From contig OZ024903.1 of NCBI GenBank assembly GCA_964017125.1, forward strand, positions 64,086,578 to 64,150,577: a stretch of 64,000 nucleotides of DNA. Reading direction: 5' to 3'. Origin of the DNA: Flabesymbios commensalis. Taxonomy: Eukaryota > Annelida > Polychaeta > Terebellida > Flabelligeridae. Below the pieces are notes generated by a model, which saw only the letters and a program-made list of their open reading frames with translations, searched no databases and was not told where the DNA came from. Both the position numbers and the translations under genes were made by a program. This document shows positions 1 through 9,722 of the stretch, piece after piece; the first letter of the stretch is position 1; the number at the start of each line of letters is the position of its first letter.

Positions 1-607
1 ACATTCAAATAGACCCAGCCTTTGGAGACGCCATTTTGCTGGACCCAAAAACACAGTAGATTGTTTTTTTGCATTGAGTCAGTGGTTAGTCAGTCGGTAG
101 TCTGATTATAAGCCAACATAGAGTGAATATATTCTGGTGTACACTGGGTACTACCCAGTCTAGCATTATATCTATGACTTAGAAGGATTACTCCAGCAGC
201 CCTCAAATGTGGAGATTCAGACTAGAGGGGGGGGGGGGAGGCTGGCAGACTTAGCTGGCCAGCTGACTCTTGAATGCTGACACAGTTTTTTATTCTTTGC
301 CAGCTGCGAAAGAACAATTCCAATCAGGGATATTTCGATGCCAGAAATAATTTTGTCTCAGTGTGGTGTTTACTCTGATGTGCCCAACACGACAACATAC
401 GAACTCTGTTAAAGTGTTGCGATATACGTAATCGTCGCAAACCATGTCCTTTTTAACATGTTTAAAAGAGGGTGAACGAATATAATAAAATTCTGATATA
501 ACAACACTTGTCCCTCTGTGTGAAGCCATCGTCGCGGCTATTCCATTGTTTGGCATGTATAGGCCTACTGCTAAAATTGTTCATAAATATTTCAAATTAT
601 TGTCTTC
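1..607. other. Left edge: no exon recognised
   Basis: Probably intron of gene 1. I see a G-run (about 227-238) and no open frame with domain character. No TSP1, sushi or EGF cysteine pattern was found here. Confidence 0.5.
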
Positions 608-858
608 ATAACCCTTTAACCGCCGGTGTCGTATATATTCGGGTTTTCATTTTTTATTAGCACATTAAGTACCACGTTTTAAAAATGTTTAAGATAAAAT
701 ATGACATCAATCAGCAATATTTGAAAACAGTCGACCTCCATTTGGTCAAATCTGAATAATTTTCACTCACTTGAAGTGGTGGATCGCGTCAGCGAGACAC
801 AATTTCAAGTGGGTGAAAATTCAGATTGAATAATTTGCGGTTAAAGAGATAAGGGCTT
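608..858 (+). repeat. MITE family A, copy 1
   Basis: About 250 bp starting AACCCTTTAACCGCCGG and ending gcggttaaaga, with the internal inverted pair CACTTGAAGTGG / ACTTCAAGTG around a GCGTC core. Related copies lie at 4192-4458 and, inverted, at 39378-39623. The ends suggest a TTAA-target DNA transposon derivative. This copy's flanking TTAA is decayed. Confidence 0.7.
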
Positions 859-1167
859 ATGTTAAAACATAACAGTTAGAAAAATAAAATAAAAAAAACA
901 TCAGGATTAGTATGTTGTCGTTACCAATTTTCTAAAACATGCTGTCGATAAAATCTAAGTACCATTATCAGATACTGGAGCATTGCTATATGGGGAATTA
1001 AAAAACAATCCAAGATGATCGCCGACACAGTCACAATGTCTAAATTATTTCATTTTGATGAATAGTTTGATGTTGTTACAACCATAGACCTATAACATAT
1101 TCTCTGGTTACAACTTTAGGCCCACACTACTGTTATGTGGTCACCATTATTCTTGTGTTGGTTACAG

Positions 1168-1293
1168 AAGAGACTGCATCCGAGGAGGATATTATATTAT
1201 GGGGTAACTGGTCGGCCTGCTCAACATCTTGTGGACTCGGCACTCACCACAGGTCACGAGTGTGCAACTCACTGAATGAATCAGAATGTCGTA
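1168..1293 (+). CDS. Gene 1 exon: TSP1 repeat 1, N-terminal two thirds
   Basis: The exon is flanked by an acceptor (gttacag) and a near-consensus donor (gtaagt), phase 1 at both ends, 126 nt. It encodes a short acidic lead and then WGNWSACSTSCGLGTHHRSR, the WxxWxxC...CxxG core of a TSP1 repeat. The tryptophans of WxxW are the usual C-mannosylation sites of this family. The last two cysteines of the repeat come from the start of the next exon, so the intron falls inside the domain. Confidence 0.85.
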
Positions 1294-3295
1294 GTAAGTA
1301 ATGGGCTCACTTAACTCTCTGATATGCCTGACTCAATCAATCACCATTCCATGGTCAGTTTTATATTGGGCTCATATAGCTCTATGACGTTGATCTAAAA
1401 CCTCGCATTAGCCACACGGTTTCGTTCTAGTAGTAGTGCATTGTAAATCGCAAATGAATATCCTTATCTCTTGAGCTATATATTTCTGAATAAGTTTCTA
1501 CACCTATATATTAGTAAACCATGAACAATAATTTGAATATATTCATTTTATAAATTCGGTAATCCTGTTAGTCTAGCTGACTAATTCCCATGAATGATTG
1601 ATCGATCTTTCGGTTTTGGTTTGTGTTTTTTTAATATATACTACCAAAAATATTACAGACAGCATCATCCACCATACAATTTTGAATGTAATTTTTTTAG
1701 CATACTAGATCGGCACCATTTATTATATATATATAAATTCATAACAAATCACTTGAACAATCAACAAAAACCATCCATCATCGTCAATTCAGTCAGCTAG
1801 AAAAATCGCCATCTCTGTGTATGAGCTCATGCACACAAAAATAATGTATTCATGCTACAGCATGATATATGGGTATAGAAACAATTTTGGACACTTCATA
1901 CTATAATTATAACACCTTGATAACAAAATGTGGCGGCGAATAGATACAATAGAATGCAATCGAATGTTCATATAATTTCTATACTTCTAGTTGCAGTGAA
2001 AGAGGTCGCTCTGTGTGATTGGGTCAACTGTCCAGATCCAGTGGCTGTTACTGGTCAATGGGGAAGCTGGGACACATGTTCGCAACCTTGTGATATCGGT
2101 ATACAGAAAAGACATCGGCATTGTGCTGTTACTGGCAATGTGTCTGATACAATTACCATCAAACGGCTATGTGAAGATACATCTACACAGACACAACTGT
2201 GTGGTTTTGACACATGTGAACCAGGTACTTTATACGTTGGTGTCAGTTTCATCCTCACTCAGTACTTCTCGGGCAAGTTACTGGGTTAAAGTGAAATATC
2301 GGAATCGAGAATAATAGGTTATAATAATATAATATAATATAATATAATATAATATAATATAATATAATATAATATAATATAATATAATATAATATAATAT
2401 AATATAATATAATACAATATAATATAATATAATGTAATATAATATAATATAATATAATATGATATGATATAATATAATATAATATAATATAATATAATAT
2501 AATATAATATAATATAATATAATATAATATAATATAATATAATAGATTATAATATAATATAATATAATATAATACAATATAATATAATATAATATAATAT
2601 AATATAATATAATATAATATAATATAATATAATATAATATAATATAATATAATATAATATAATATAATATAATATAATATAATATAATATAATATAATAT
2701 AATATAATATAATATAATATAGGCACGTGCGAGGTATTATATTATAATATATTACATTACATTACATTACATTACATTACATTACGTCACATTGAATTGC
2801 ATTGCATTGCATTGCATTGCATTGCATTGCATTGCATTGCATTGCATTGCATTGCATTGCATTGCATTGCTGGGTATGGTACGGTACGGTACGGTACGGT
2901 ACGGTATAATATAACTAACATGACTCTGTTATTATATATGAGATATTTATATATGAGATATTTCAATTCGAAAGCAAACAATACATGTAGGCCTATTTAT
3001 AATGTAAGTAGCAAAAATATATTACTAATTGATTCATGTGTTATTATTACCTTTTGCAGAATATCTTTGGATAGCTCGTAGTGAGGAACTGGATACCAAC
3101 CAGTTGGAGACTGATGTGTTCACAGAAGCTGACTATCGTGTCAGTGCTCAAGCTATAGGGTCCACTCAGCTGGCTCTTTGTTGGATTGTTCTAATCCTTT
3201 TCATTATCATGGATATACCGAAATACCGCAGAGATTATAAAATTATCTTTATACCAAGTACCAGGGATTTTATTTACACGGTTACAGGCCTATAA
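1168..3295 (+). CDS. Gene 1, 3' part: TSP1-TSP1-transmembrane protein (three exons)
   Basis: This is the C-terminal part of a type I membrane protein. I join exons 1168-1293, 1997-2224 and 3060-3295; every junction is phase 1 and reads through in one frame to a TAA at 3293-3295. The product shows two thrombospondin type 1 repeats with six cysteines each, then an acidic juxtamembrane stretch, one hydrophobic helix and a 25-residue basic tail. TSP1 repeats are extracellular adhesion and matrix-binding modules, so the protein should sit at the cell surface. No exon could be found in bases 1-1167, so the start and the rest of the ectodomain lie left of the window. The TSP1 and TM assignments are secure; the ligand and the full architecture are unknown. 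A similar tail would suit gene 2, which begins 25 kb downstream. Confidence 0.8.
1294..1996. other. Intron of gene 1 between TSP1 exons
   Basis: AT-rich intron, 703 bp. An open frame at 1594-1800 has no domain character and no splice context. Nothing else was seen. Confidence 0.6.
1997..2224 (+). CDS. Gene 1 exon: end of TSP1 repeat 1 and all of TSP1 repeat 2
   Basis: Acceptor ttgcag, donor ggtactt, phase 1-1, 228 nt. The first residues (ALCDWVNCP) supply the last two cysteines of TSP1 repeat 1. A full second repeat follows, from WGSWDTC through CDIG, a basic RHRHC strand, and three more cysteines ending FDTCEP. Reading frames on other strands over this exon are shadows. The exon lies just upstream of a long pentanucleotide array in the following intron. 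Confidence 0.85.
2321..2906 (+). repeat. Pentanucleotide satellite series (AATAT, ATTAC, ATTGC, GGTAC)
   Basis: Four different pentanucleotide arrays follow one another in the last intron of gene 1. (AATAT)n fills 2321-2720 with few interruptions, (ATTAC)n 2751-2786, (ATTGC)n about 2799-2870 and (GGTAC)n about 2876-2905. The long 'ORFs' here are repeat translations and not genes. Confidence 0.95.
3060..3295 (+). CDS. Gene 1 terminal exon: juxtamembrane segment, TM helix, short tail, stop
   Basis: Acceptor cttttgcag, entered in phase 1. It encodes about 40 polar, acidic residues (EELDTNQLETD...), a hydrophobic helix (LALCWIVLILFIIMDI), then PKYRRDYK and a tail ending in VTGL before TAA. The basic residues directly after the helix fit a cytoplasmic tail (positive-inside rule). 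No cytoplasmic signalling motif such as an ITAM or ITIM is evident. Position and phase agree with the upstream TSP1 exons, which is the main reason to accept an exon without a family domain. Confidence 0.75.
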
Positions 3296-4191
3296 TCAGG
3301 AAAGTGTTTTGTGAATATCAACCTTAGGATTATCACTGTTATGTCGTGGGGAAGTCCTTACTTGCATAATTTCGCTTTACGTACTTCTGCAAGTCATGTT
3401 TTGAAGAAACCTCAGGACGTGTTTGTTCAGTTCTCGCATTATAATCATATTTCTCCTTCAATTTTACCTCTTCCTGTTATTTGTCGGTTTCAATGATTTC
3501 TGACCGGCAGCGAGCTTAGGTCAATGGGTTGCCTAACACCGATACTATATAACACCTAGTGTGACGGGTCAATAATGAGCAAGCAGTATGGGAATATTCT
3601 TGATAACCCCTACATGCCACCGACTTACCCACACCTAGAAACGTTTTGATGGATGTTATATAGGCGCACAATAACAAAATAATGGGCCACCATAGAAATG
3701 TATGACCTTTTTATGGCACTCTCTTGATACGCAAAAAAAACGAGAACACAAATCTTACTTTGTAGGTTGTCCCTAATATAAGGCGTTCGTGTGGCCACCC
3801 TGTGGTAAAGGTTTCTTCTTATGTGTGGGACATACACATATTTTACATGACGAGGACCTGACCAAGAATTTAAGAATCTAATCTGCCACCCTTAACAAAT
3901 GTCATTGTCTGTTGTAATAAATGAGCTAAAATCGTTGGTAGGTGGGCCTACTGCGCTCGCAATCTTGTGATCTGCACTTTAATAAAAAAAACCTACTGGT
4001 TGTAATGTACACTTCAAGATAAATGGGACATACGCATAAATAGCTGGGGATTGAGGCTGTTTACAATTGATAAAATGAAATGAAAAAATATTTTTTATCA
4101 TTAACTGTTACGACCTTCTTGAAACACCATTATTTCCATCATTTAAAGTTGGAAATTACGAGAGCAGTGCCAACTTCTATGCTGTTAAGAC
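3296..4191. other. 3' flank of gene 1
   Basis: Likely 3' UTR and downstream sequence. One AATAAA at 3916 is noted. Open frames here (for example 3311-3496) have no recognisable product. Confidence 0.4.
3916..3921 (+). promoter_or_regulatory. Candidate polyadenylation signal AATAAA for gene 1
   Basis: First AATAAA noticed downstream of the gene 1 stop, about 620 bp after it. Nothing closer matches the exact hexamer. In AT-rich DNA the motif is common by chance, so the support is weak. Confidence 0.2.
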
Positions 4192-4458
4192 TTAACCCTT
4201 TAACCACCGGTCCCGATTATATTCGGGTTTTTCATTTTTTTATTAGCACTTTATATAGGACTTTATAAAGGACCTACCAGCTTTCAAACATGCTAAAATG
4301 AAACGTGACACCAATCAACAGGATTTCAAAATCGGTAACCTCCATTTTGTCAAATCGGAACAATTTTCACTCTCTTGAAGTTGTGAATCGCGTCAGCCGA
4401 AACATAACTTCAAGTGGGTGAAAATTCCAATTAAATAACTTGGCAGTTAAAGGGTTAA
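4192..4458 (+). repeat. MITE family A, copy 2
   Basis: Flanked by TTAA on both sides (4192-4195 and 4455-4458). It begins TTAACCCTTTAACCACCGG and ends CAGTTAAAGGGTTAA. The internal ACTTGAAG / CTTCAAGT pair is shared with the copies at 608 and 39378. Confidence 0.85.
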
Positions 4459-4922
4459 GATTTAATCATTCTCAGTGAGTTGGGAATTGTAATAAACAGC
4501 TCGCAATTAATGGAGATTAACCCTTTAAGTGCTAATCGATTAAAATATCCGTTTTCACTCTTTTTAATTTTTAAAACAAATCCCCCTGTCCATGGTTACC
4601 CTGTTTTAAAAATATCTAAAATAATGTAGGTCATATGCATCTAATAAAAGCCCCAAGTCTATAAACGTCTTCATTCATCCCAAATGCATTCAAGATATGC
4701 CACATGGTTCATATTTACGTGCGGCATCATCATTGCACAAAAGGCTCGACAAATCAGCACTTTAAAGAATAATAATAGATGTTGAATCAATGAAAATGCA
4801 ACAGTGACAATTTTAAATTATTTGATATCTTAGTATTACTATATTAATATCACATTTATTATTGTATTATATTTATTTCACGATTGTTAAGCATACAAGA
4901 ATATCTTTTTTGAAATATATGC
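4459..4922. other. Intergenic, decayed repeat start only
   Basis: An AACCCTTTAAGTGCTAA motif at about 4519 looks like the end of another TTAA-type MITE without a partner end. Otherwise nothing was recognised. Confidence 0.4.
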
Positions 4923-5305
4923 TTAAAGGGACTGGCTCAGGCTAAAATCATAAAAAAATCGGTGATTTTATTTTAACTTATTAATATGACCATATGATCA
5001 TGATGTAAACATGTCCATAGACTAGAACTGCTAAAGTTTTTTTTATTTTTGTGTTGCGCATTTACCAGTTAGGCTGGATATAGAGACGAAATTCCCGTAT
5101 TTCTTATTTTTGACATGGTTGTCCAAAATAAGAAATAAGGAATTTCGTCTCTATATCTAGCCTAACTGGTAAATGCGCAGCACAAAAATTAAAAAAAACT
5201 TTGCAGTTCTAGTCTATGAACATGCTTACATCATATAGTCATATTATAAAGCTAAAATAAAATCACCGATTTTTTTATGATTTTAGCCTGAGCCAGTCCC
5301 TTTAA
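4923..5305. repeat. MITE family C, full-length hairpin with TTAA ends
   Basis: A near-perfect inverted repeat of about 383 bp. Both arms run from TTAAAGGGACTGGCTCAGG inward, through an AGACGAAATTCC segment, to a short loop near 5110. TTAA lies at each end, as expected for piggyBac-type target duplication. No coding sequence. A half copy lies at 7810-8018 and a diverged copy at 16795-17062. Confidence 0.9.
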
Positions 5306-5562
5306 TACGAAAATAAATATGTATGAAAATTATGTTTTCACACAACTATTGACCACTGTGTGTACTCTCGTCACGTGGTTTTGGAGGTGTACATTGCTAT
5401 ATAGCTACTTCCTGTTGACATTCATATTTCATTTCTCGGATTGTAGTTCCGACTTTTATTTTATGTTTCAACGTTTAATACTATAATGTGTTGTCGTTTC
5501 TGGCACTTTTTGTCTGAAAGTGTGAATTATTTGTTATTATTGACAAAATTAATATCCCATTT

Positions 5563-5696
5563 AACCCTTAAAGCGCTAAAATGTGTTTATGCAGACCAAT
5601 AGACCAAAGAGTTTTCTCAATGTGAAATCTGACGACTGTAGACATTAGACGTGTCGGTCCCGCGCTATAAGGTTAAAGTCATTAGTAAAGAGACTA
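5563..5696 (+). repeat. MITE family B, short derivative
   Basis: Begins TTAACCCTTAAAGCGCTAAAA and ends in a CGGTCCCGCGCTATAAGGTTAA-type terminus (5667-5676 core). It matches the ends and the GACCAAA box of the full copies at 20790, 30950, 33394 and 60194 but has a shortened middle. Confidence 0.6.
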
Positions 5697-6170
5697 TCAT
5701 CATTACGGAACACAATTAGCAAATGATATGTTTGCAGCCAGTTACTATTTTGAATATTTCGTCCAGCAGGCCTATGCAATTTACTTTGGTTGTCTTAAAA
5801 CTATTAATTTCATTCAACTACGGATAACTGTTTTATACTTTTATGTATTTTTTTAGGGCTGCAATTTGAGAATAGTTATATATTTTCTTTTCGTGCAACA
5901 TTGTCTAACTTTGCCAAGTCATACAGCCTAGCAATACAGCACATCTAGATTTAAATATTCAGTATGGTGTTTAATGACCAGACGAAAACACCTGAAAGTT
6001 TCAACGTATACTATATAGTATTACTTTTTATACAATTCCATGAGATAAAATAAAGGGATTCACAATAATTTGAAAAGACATGTTGTCGTTGACAACAAAA
6101 ACTAATAAACATAGAAATATATATCATATCCACAGTTTTTCAATGTTTTCAGTTTCTAACAATAGGCTAT
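5697..6170. other. Intergenic, nothing recognised
   Basis: AT-rich sequence with no domain-bearing frame and no repeat matched elsewhere in the window. Confidence 0.4.
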
Positions 6171-6245
6171 ACTGCCGTGCATAGCAAAATGCAGTAACTG
6201 CTTAATTTAAAATTGAGCAGTTATTGTATTTTTGCTTTACACTAC
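6171..6245. repeat. MITE family E, copy 1 (ACTGCCRTGCAAAGC hairpin)
   Basis: Palindromic element of about 75 bp. It starts ACTGCCGTGCATAGCAAAA, has the inner pair CAGTAACTGCTTAATTT / AATTGAGCAGTTATTG, and closes with a degenerate right arm. Related copies lie at 23828, 25240, 30139, 32040, 35407 and 49641. Confidence 0.55.
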
Positions 6246-6274
6246 ACAGGTGCCGTATTCTCGTACAAGTTACG

Positions 6275-6338
6275 ATATATCGTAGGCTTCTGATTGGTCG
6301 AGATGGCCATCTCGACCACTCAGAAGCCTACGATATAT
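6275..6338. repeat. Near-perfect 64-bp palindrome
   Basis: Centred on ATGGCCAT at 6306/6307. The 32-bp arms have a single mismatched pair (6294/6319). The arm contains GTAGGCTTCTGATTGGTCGA. No second copy was found in the window. Confidence 0.9.
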
Positions 6339-6523
6339 GATATATGAATGTATGCATCCCATTTGATAGTATCATTCCATTAAACTCTTTTATTCATTTG
6401 CACTCGCTCCATATCAGCGACTACCATCGTCATGCTTCATGACTTGATAATCTTGTCCGCTTGTTATTGTCATCTCATTGATCGCAACGTAGTTATAAAT
6501 ACAATATGATATACAATAATATA

Positions 6524-6616
6524 TACGAACGAACGAGCGAACGAACGAACGAACGAACGAACGAACAAACGAACGAACGAACGAACGAGCGAATGAACGA
6601 ACGAACAAACGAACGA
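6524..6616 (+). repeat. (CGAA)n tetranucleotide microsatellite
   Basis: About 93 bp of CGAA units with scattered C-to-T and G-to-A changes. The Arg-Thr-Asn-Glu and Arg-Ser-Phe-Val frames over it are repeat translations. Confidence 0.95.
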
Positions 6617-6789
6617 GCGGGTTGGTGGGTGGGTAGATGGACGATTTACTTGTTAAGTGTTCATGCAACAGTAGACCTTAATAGTGAAATTCTTTTTTCA
6701 TCAATTTTTAGTAAAAGGGTTTCCATTTTCTTCTCGGGTTTATGAAAAAATCATCAGTTTTTTACATTAAAACCAAATATATAGTTTTT

Positions 6790-7030
6790 CAATCAATTAC
6801 TTTTTTTTATAATTCTGAGTCGATGGATGCTTTTGTTGTTTAGCATAAAGAAGTTAAGTGTGCTACAAAAGGATGTATCATCTGCATAAATAAGCGCTTT
6901 GAAAATAGTACTTGCTTCTGGGAAATCGTTGATGTAATATAATAAACAAAAGAGGGCATAGAACTGATCATTGCGGATCACCAGTTGTGACTTTGTTTAG
7001 ATTTGACTTTGTATTAATATAATTATTCAA
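6790..7030 (-). pseudogene. LINE reverse transcriptase fragment
   Basis: The minus strand encodes LLYYINDFPEAS followed by ALIYADDTS, the YINDI-type and YADD motifs of a non-LTR reverse transcriptase (palm motifs B' and C). Only about 80 residues survive. Everything upstream of the motif, and the C-terminal part, are absent. It is a dead, 5'-truncated copy in the intergenic region. Confidence 0.75.
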
Positions 7031-7809
7031 CAAATTATTTGCGGTCCGTCAGATAAGGAGGCCTTAAGTGCAGGCCTTTAATATCATAGTGGTTCAATTT
7101 GTATAGGTGGAACCCACATGACACTGACTTCCAGACACATGACCCGAACCCTGATCACGCTACATCTGGATCACGAAATCCCCCCACCCCACACTATCGG
7201 GGTATCATAATCGCGGACTATAAAGCATATTACCTGTTTGCCCAGCAACCAGAGGAGCGCATACTGCTGCGCAACCTTCCGTAGCCTATCTCATCTTAAA
7301 TAGATGACACAGCCTGTCAATGTCCTGTAGCCAACATGGACAAACGCAATATATCTGTTTCTGCAAATCAATCACGCGTTCACAAAGTATGAGAAATTGA
7401 TTACAGCCCACTTCTTCGCACTGACATTCACAGGTAATCACATTTTTTTTTTCTAACATAATTATATCTAGCTCATTTAAATTGTTTATCTTTATTTCGT
7501 GATTTTAACACCTTCTAGAATCCCTGCCACATTCATGCACGGCACTTGTCATATTCGGAATAAAAAATAATTTAATATAAAAAAGTATAGGCCTAGTCCA
7601 TAAAAATACAGACGTTTAGAGATTTCAGTAGATTACCACTTTATTACCAGATCCTAAACCTCATAGTATCTTTGCTCAATTTTATTGTGGAATCTTACAT
7701 TAGAGAGTAGAAACAGGTCGTAGTCAAAGAGTTAGAGATGATACAACTAGACAAATGCGCTCTCTAAAACTCGAAGATCGTGTTTGTTGAGATTGCTTAT
7801 CTGTCGGAG
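7031..7809. other. Intergenic, nothing recognised
   Basis: Frame 7099-7284 (+) is open but has no domain, splice or start context. No repeat from elsewhere in the window was matched. Confidence 0.4.
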
Positions 7810-8018
7810 TTAAAGGACTGGCTCAGGCTAAAATCATAAAAAAATCGGTAATTTTATTTTGCCTTCCTAATATGACCATTATGATGTAGACATGTCCATA
7901 GACTAGAACTGCAAAAGTTTTTTTAAATTTTTGTGCTGCGCATTTACTAGTTAGGCTAGATATAGAGACGAAATTCCTGATTTCTTATTTTGGACGGCCA
8001 TCTCAAAAATTAGAAATA
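7810..8018 (+). repeat. MITE family C, left half only
   Basis: Starts TTAAAGGACTGGCTCAGGC, tracks the left arm of 4923-5305 past AGACGAAATTCC, and stops at the loop. The right arm is missing. An ACACAACTTAAAGTGGA remnant like family A follows at about 8054. Confidence 0.8.
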
Positions 8019-8210
8019 CTTATATTAAAGTACTTTTGGGTCACAGGAGCGATACACAACTTAAAGTGGATTAAAATTCAGCCCTTGGTGTGCGTGGTGT
8101 GAATATTGTGGTGAATAAGGTGGAAATTCTCACTAATATATTTAATTTGTGGTTTCAAACCTCTCGTCTGGTACCGTTGTGTTTAGTCACACAGGGCCGT
8201 AGGGTACCCC

Positions 8211-8318
8211 AGCAAACACGAGAGGTTGACCCAATTCTGGGTTGTTTTTGGCCCACCGTCTACGATGTTGACCCAACATCAAACCAACATTAAGTCAACG
8301 TCTTGTGTTTACCGAGTT
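8211..8318. repeat. MITE family D relative (CCCAGCAAACAC ends)
   Basis: Starts CCCCAGCAAACACGAGAGG, has a GGCCCACCGTCTACGATG-like core, and ends CTTGTGTTTACC. It is a diverged relative of the tighter palindromes at 32569, 37675 and 44954. Confidence 0.5.
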
Positions 8319-8684
8319 AGGGCCTGTTTCCATTGATAAGGTTTACCCCTGCGCGGGTGGACCCGAGGGTACCCGCGCGGGTGCCATAATTATTATCCAG
8401 TCTTCTTTAAATCCATGTATGGTTCGCGCGCGGGTGCCATAATTATTATCCAGCCTTCTTTAAATCCATGTATCATTTCCATTGACGCGGAACCTGCACT
8501 GGTGATTTGCCGCGCGGGTAGAAAATCGAACAATGTTCGATTTTTTACGCACCGCATGGCAAAAACGCATGGGGAATTTCAGAAAATGACGTCACATAGA
8601 TGGGCTTTCCCGTGTATCGCAGCATGCTTACAACATTTGTGAGGATAAATCTGAACATATATAATCACCTGATAATCTGCAACT

Positions 8685-8851
8685 ATGGCAAACGAAACCC
8701 CATCTTTAAAACCATTAAAGATGGAAGAGCTCATAGAGCTTGTTCGGTCGAACCCCAGTTTGTACAACCAAACGGAAAAGATACACAAAGACCAAATCTG
8801 GACAAGAAATGTATGGCTGAAAATTTCTAAGAAGCTTGGCATGGAAAAAAT
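8685..8851 (+). CDS. MADF-domain exon, probably transposon-borne
   Basis: ATG at 8685 opens a frame encoding MANETPSLKPLKMEELIELV and then VRSNPSLYNQTEKIHKDQ, followed by a W-x(3)-W helix segment ending KKLGME. This is the first two helices of a MADF domain (the Adf-1/Myb-SANT-like DNA-binding fold), about 55 residues. The frame runs into a good donor, CAG|GTAGGC at 8851/8852, so this is likely a first exon whose partner exons are lost. It sits between GC-rich inverted ends, which points to a PIF/Harbinger-like Myb protein rather than a host gene. A host Adf-1-like gene fragment is the alternative. Confidence 0.6.
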
Positions 8852-9065
8852 GACAGGTAGGCCTTCTATATAGCCTACCCTAGTGAGCAGGGGTTGAAAT
8901 TAACGCTATATCGTGGCTGAAGTGCTATTCTCGTTAGAGGTCTATTGCAAATAATCTGACACAGTATCCAGACAGGAGCGGATCCAGTATTTAAAATATA
9001 TTTTTTGGCAAAATGGGGGGGGGGGAATTTGGAAAAAAGGAGCGTGCACCCTCACTGTCAGACCC

Positions 9066-9580
9066 TTGCACCCTTGCACCACCATCATCATCACCATCAA
9101 CACCAACAGCACTACCACCACGTACACCAACATCGCCAACACCACGATCACCACCACCATCACCACTACCATCACCACCATCTCAGCTACCATCCCCATC
9201 ACCACCACTACCCCTCTACCAACACCACCAACACAACCACCACCATCATCACCACTACCACCACCATCACAACAACCACCACAAAAACCACTACCATCAC
9301 CACTACCACCACCATCAATACTACCACCATCACCACTACCACACTACCAACAATACCACCATCACCAACACTACCACTATCATCACTACCACACCACCAC
9401 CACAATACAACCATCATCACCACCACTACCACACCACCACTATCACCACCAACACAACCACCATCACCACCACAATCACTACTACACAACCACCACCACC
9501 ATCACCACCATCACTACCAACAACACCATCACTACCACCATCATCAACATCACCACCACCTGGTCCACCACCAAGGAGAT
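9066..9580 (+). repeat. (CAY/ACC)n trinucleotide array 1
   Basis: Long, imperfect CAC/CAT/CAA trinucleotide run. It produces overlapping poly-His, poly-Thr and Ser/Pro frames on the plus strand and Val/Gly/Met frames on the minus strand. None of these is a gene. Confidence 0.95.
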
Positions 9581-9722
9581 TACTATTATTCGCGCCAGTG
9601 TCACATGCGGATTTATATAAAAAACGCACCATTGGAAACAGACGACCCGCGCGGGTACCCGCACAGGACCCGCGCGGGTCCACCCGCGCAGCTAAAAAAC
9701 CTTACCTATGGAAATGTAGCCT

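Noticed and set aside
2278-2981. Long Tyr/Ile and Met-Gln-Cys-Asn frames
   Set aside because: Translations of pentanucleotide satellite arrays.
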